Shown here: positions 62,886 to 64,000 of the stretch, piece by piece
Layout of the letters: the number at the start of each line of letters is the position of its first letter
Position numbering within the stretch: the first letter of the stretch is position 1
Assembly: GCF_003330725.1 (NCBI RefSeq)
Contig: NZ_CP030840.1
Location: forward strand, 5,332,001-5,396,000
Reading direction: 5' to 3'
From: Acidisarcina polymorpha
GTDB lineage: Bacteria; Acidobacteriota; Terriglobia; Terriglobales; Acidobacteriaceae
DNA length: 64,000 nt
The notes under the pieces: generated by a model
The model's database searches: none
What the model was told of the DNA's origin: nothing
The model's input: only the letters and a program-made list of their open reading frames with translations
Made by a program: the position numbers and the translations under genes

Positions 62886-64000
62886 GCCAGGCGAACGAAG
62901 CTCCGCCAGCCGGGCGCCTTTGGGGAGTCGGCCTCGGACCCGGAGATCCGGAACTGGTCACCGTCAAAGCCCTGCGCATTCTTAGGCAGGCGCAAGTCGT
63001 CGCCTACCCTTGTGTAAGGCATGGTCAAAGCAATGCCCGCTCGATCGTCGGCTCTGAGCTCGTTCACGGACAGATCGAAATCCCGATGATATATCCAGTG
63101 ACCACGGAGGAAACTACCCATCCTGGCGGGTACGAGGTGGCGATCTCCGAATTCTACGACGAGATGGCCGAGCAGATTGCAGGGCATCTCGCAGCCGGAC
63201 GAAACGTCGCTATTCTATGCGAAGGCGACCCGTTCTTCTATGGCTCGTATATGTATCTGCATGACCGTCTCGCTCACCGCTTTGCAACTGAGGTGATACC
63301 AGGCATTCCCGCGATCATGGGAGCGGCCGCGCGATTCGGAGCACCTCTGGCTCGCAGGGACACTCCCTTCACCGTTCTGCTCGGAACGCTCTCTGAAGAG
63401 ATCCTGGCTGCGAAACTTTCAGCGACTGGTGCATTCGCCATCATGAAGCTGGGGCGCAACTTCTCCAAGGTGAAACGAGCCATCGACAAAGCTGGTCTCG
63501 CCGAGAAGGCACTTTTCATCGAGCGCGCCACAATGGCCGCTGAGCGGATCGTGCCCATTGATGAGGTCGATCCCGACAGCGTTCCCTATTTCTCGCTAAT
63601 TCTCGTGCCCGACGGCAGCCAGGCGCAACGAGAAGAAGCCATCAACAGTGCTGGATGGATCTCAGTAGTTGGCCTTGGACCAGGGAACGATGGCTGGATC
63701 ACTCCCGAGGCGCAGCGCGCGCTGCTTGAGGCCTCTGATCTGGTCGGCTATCACACCTACCTCAATCGGGTGCCTGAGCGTTCCGGGCAGAGACGCTTCG
63801 GCTCGGATAACAAAGTCGAGGCCGACCGCGCGCGGCACGCGATTGCGCTGGCTGCCGCAGGCTGCAAGGTGTGCGTTGTCTCCTCGGGAGATCCCGGTAT
63901 CTTTGCAATGGCATCGGCGGTTCTCGAATGCGTCGAGCAGGGACCACCGTCCTGGCGTGCGCTCGACATCAGAATCGTCCCTGGCCTCTCCGCAATGCAG
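62882..64000 (+). CDS. cobIJ: CobI-CobJ fusion: precorrin-2 C20- and precorrin-3B C17-methyltransferase, partial
   Basis: The frame stays open to the window end, so only 373 residues are seen. Residues about 14-240 are a CobI-type SAM-dependent methyltransferase (GVGLGPGDPELVTVKALR, CEGDPFFYGSYMYL, PGIPAIMGAAAR). From about residue 258 a second methyltransferase begins (SVVGLGPGNDGWITPEAQ, VSSGDPGIFAMASAV, VPGLSAMQ), matching CobJ. Fused CobIJ is known in aerobic-pathway organisms. It overlaps cobH by four bases. The C-terminal half of CobJ lies beyond the window. Confidence 0.92.
   Translation, partial: MSQANEAPPAGRLWGVGLGPGDPELVTVKALRILRQAQVVAYPCVRHGQSNARSIVGSELVHGQIEIPMIYPVTTEETTHPGGYEVAISEFYDEMAEQIAGHLAAGRNVAILCEGDPFFYGSYMYLHDRLAHRFATEVIPGIPAIMGAAARFGAPLARRDTPFTVLLGTLSEEILAAKLSATGAFAIMKLGRNFSKVKRAIDKAGLAEKALFIERATMAAERIVPIDEVDPDSVPYFSLILVPDGSQAQREEAINSAGWISVVGLGPGNDGWITPEAQRALLEASDLVGYHTYLNRVPERSGQRRFGSDNKVEADRARHAIALAAAGCKVCVVSSGDPGIFAMASAVLECVEQGPPSWRALDIRIVPGLSAMQ

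Overview
The window reads as a high-GC chromosomal segment of an Acidobacteriota member, most like the Terriglobia (Granulicella/Edaphobacter/Terriglobus type). This rests on family content rather than any database search: two large MacB/FtsX-type 'ADOP' permeases, a kumamolisin-like S53 protease, a DUF5715 protein, a HipA-like/DUF3037 pair, many 4-bp ATGA gene overlaps, and short dispersed palindromic repeats. It is mostly ordinary chromosome, with no phage, transposase, CRISPR array or rRNA operon.

Layout. 1-6.1 kb: the 3' end of an ADOP permease, then a minus-strand assimilatory sulfate operon (cysD-cysN-cysH-tauE type). CysN carries what looks like a dead APS-kinase domain, matching a CysH of the iron-sulfur APS-reductase class. 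6.3-9.6 kb: a quinone/aromatic detoxification pair (MhqD-like hydrolase and ring-cleaving VOC dioxygenase) and an aldehyde dehydrogenase. 9.8-13 kb: a radical SAM protein, ribokinase and a sugar/ureide-type permease. 13.1-17.3 kb: eutBC next to a PAS sensor kinase. 17.6-19.6 kb: an ABC-2 exporter. 19.7-22 kb: DUF3052, a repeat-rich gap, and a frameshifted HipA-like kinase with DUF3037. 22-31.4 kb: two GT-C type membrane proteins, gyrA, a methyltransferase, a response regulator, mtaB and a stand-alone infC that starts with AUC. 31.4-40.3 kb: a Rieske oxygenase, S9 peptidase, MBL hydrolase, a frameshifted ADOP permease and the S53 protease. 40.5-48.8 kb: acyl-CoA carboxylase beta subunit, a tiny membrane protein, dinB, murQ, an ICMT-like protein, dnaB and a Phd/PIN toxin-antitoxin pair. 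48.9-58 kb, minus strand: mnmG, an Lgt-like protein lacking the catalytic residues, a strong 6S RNA candidate with its own promoter, a TlpA-like protein, zapA/zapB-like genes, then pheT and pheS separated by a four-helix-bundle (S23/IVS-type) gene between oppositely oriented 15-nt repeat arrays. 58.5-64 kb: DUF5715, an RBBP9-type hydrolase, tRNA-Arg(CCU), and the aerobic cobalamin genes cobG-cobH-cobIJ, which run off the window.

Functional links. Cobalamin synthesis would supply the adenosylcobalamin cofactor of EutBC. The sulfate operon gives sulfide from sulfate by the APS branch. 6S RNA, zapA and pheST sit together in a housekeeping block. The most unusual items are the repeat-flanked four-helix-bundle insertion in pheST, the 6S RNA candidate, the AUC-initiated infC, the degenerate APS-kinase tail of CysN and the residue-stripped Lgt paralogue.
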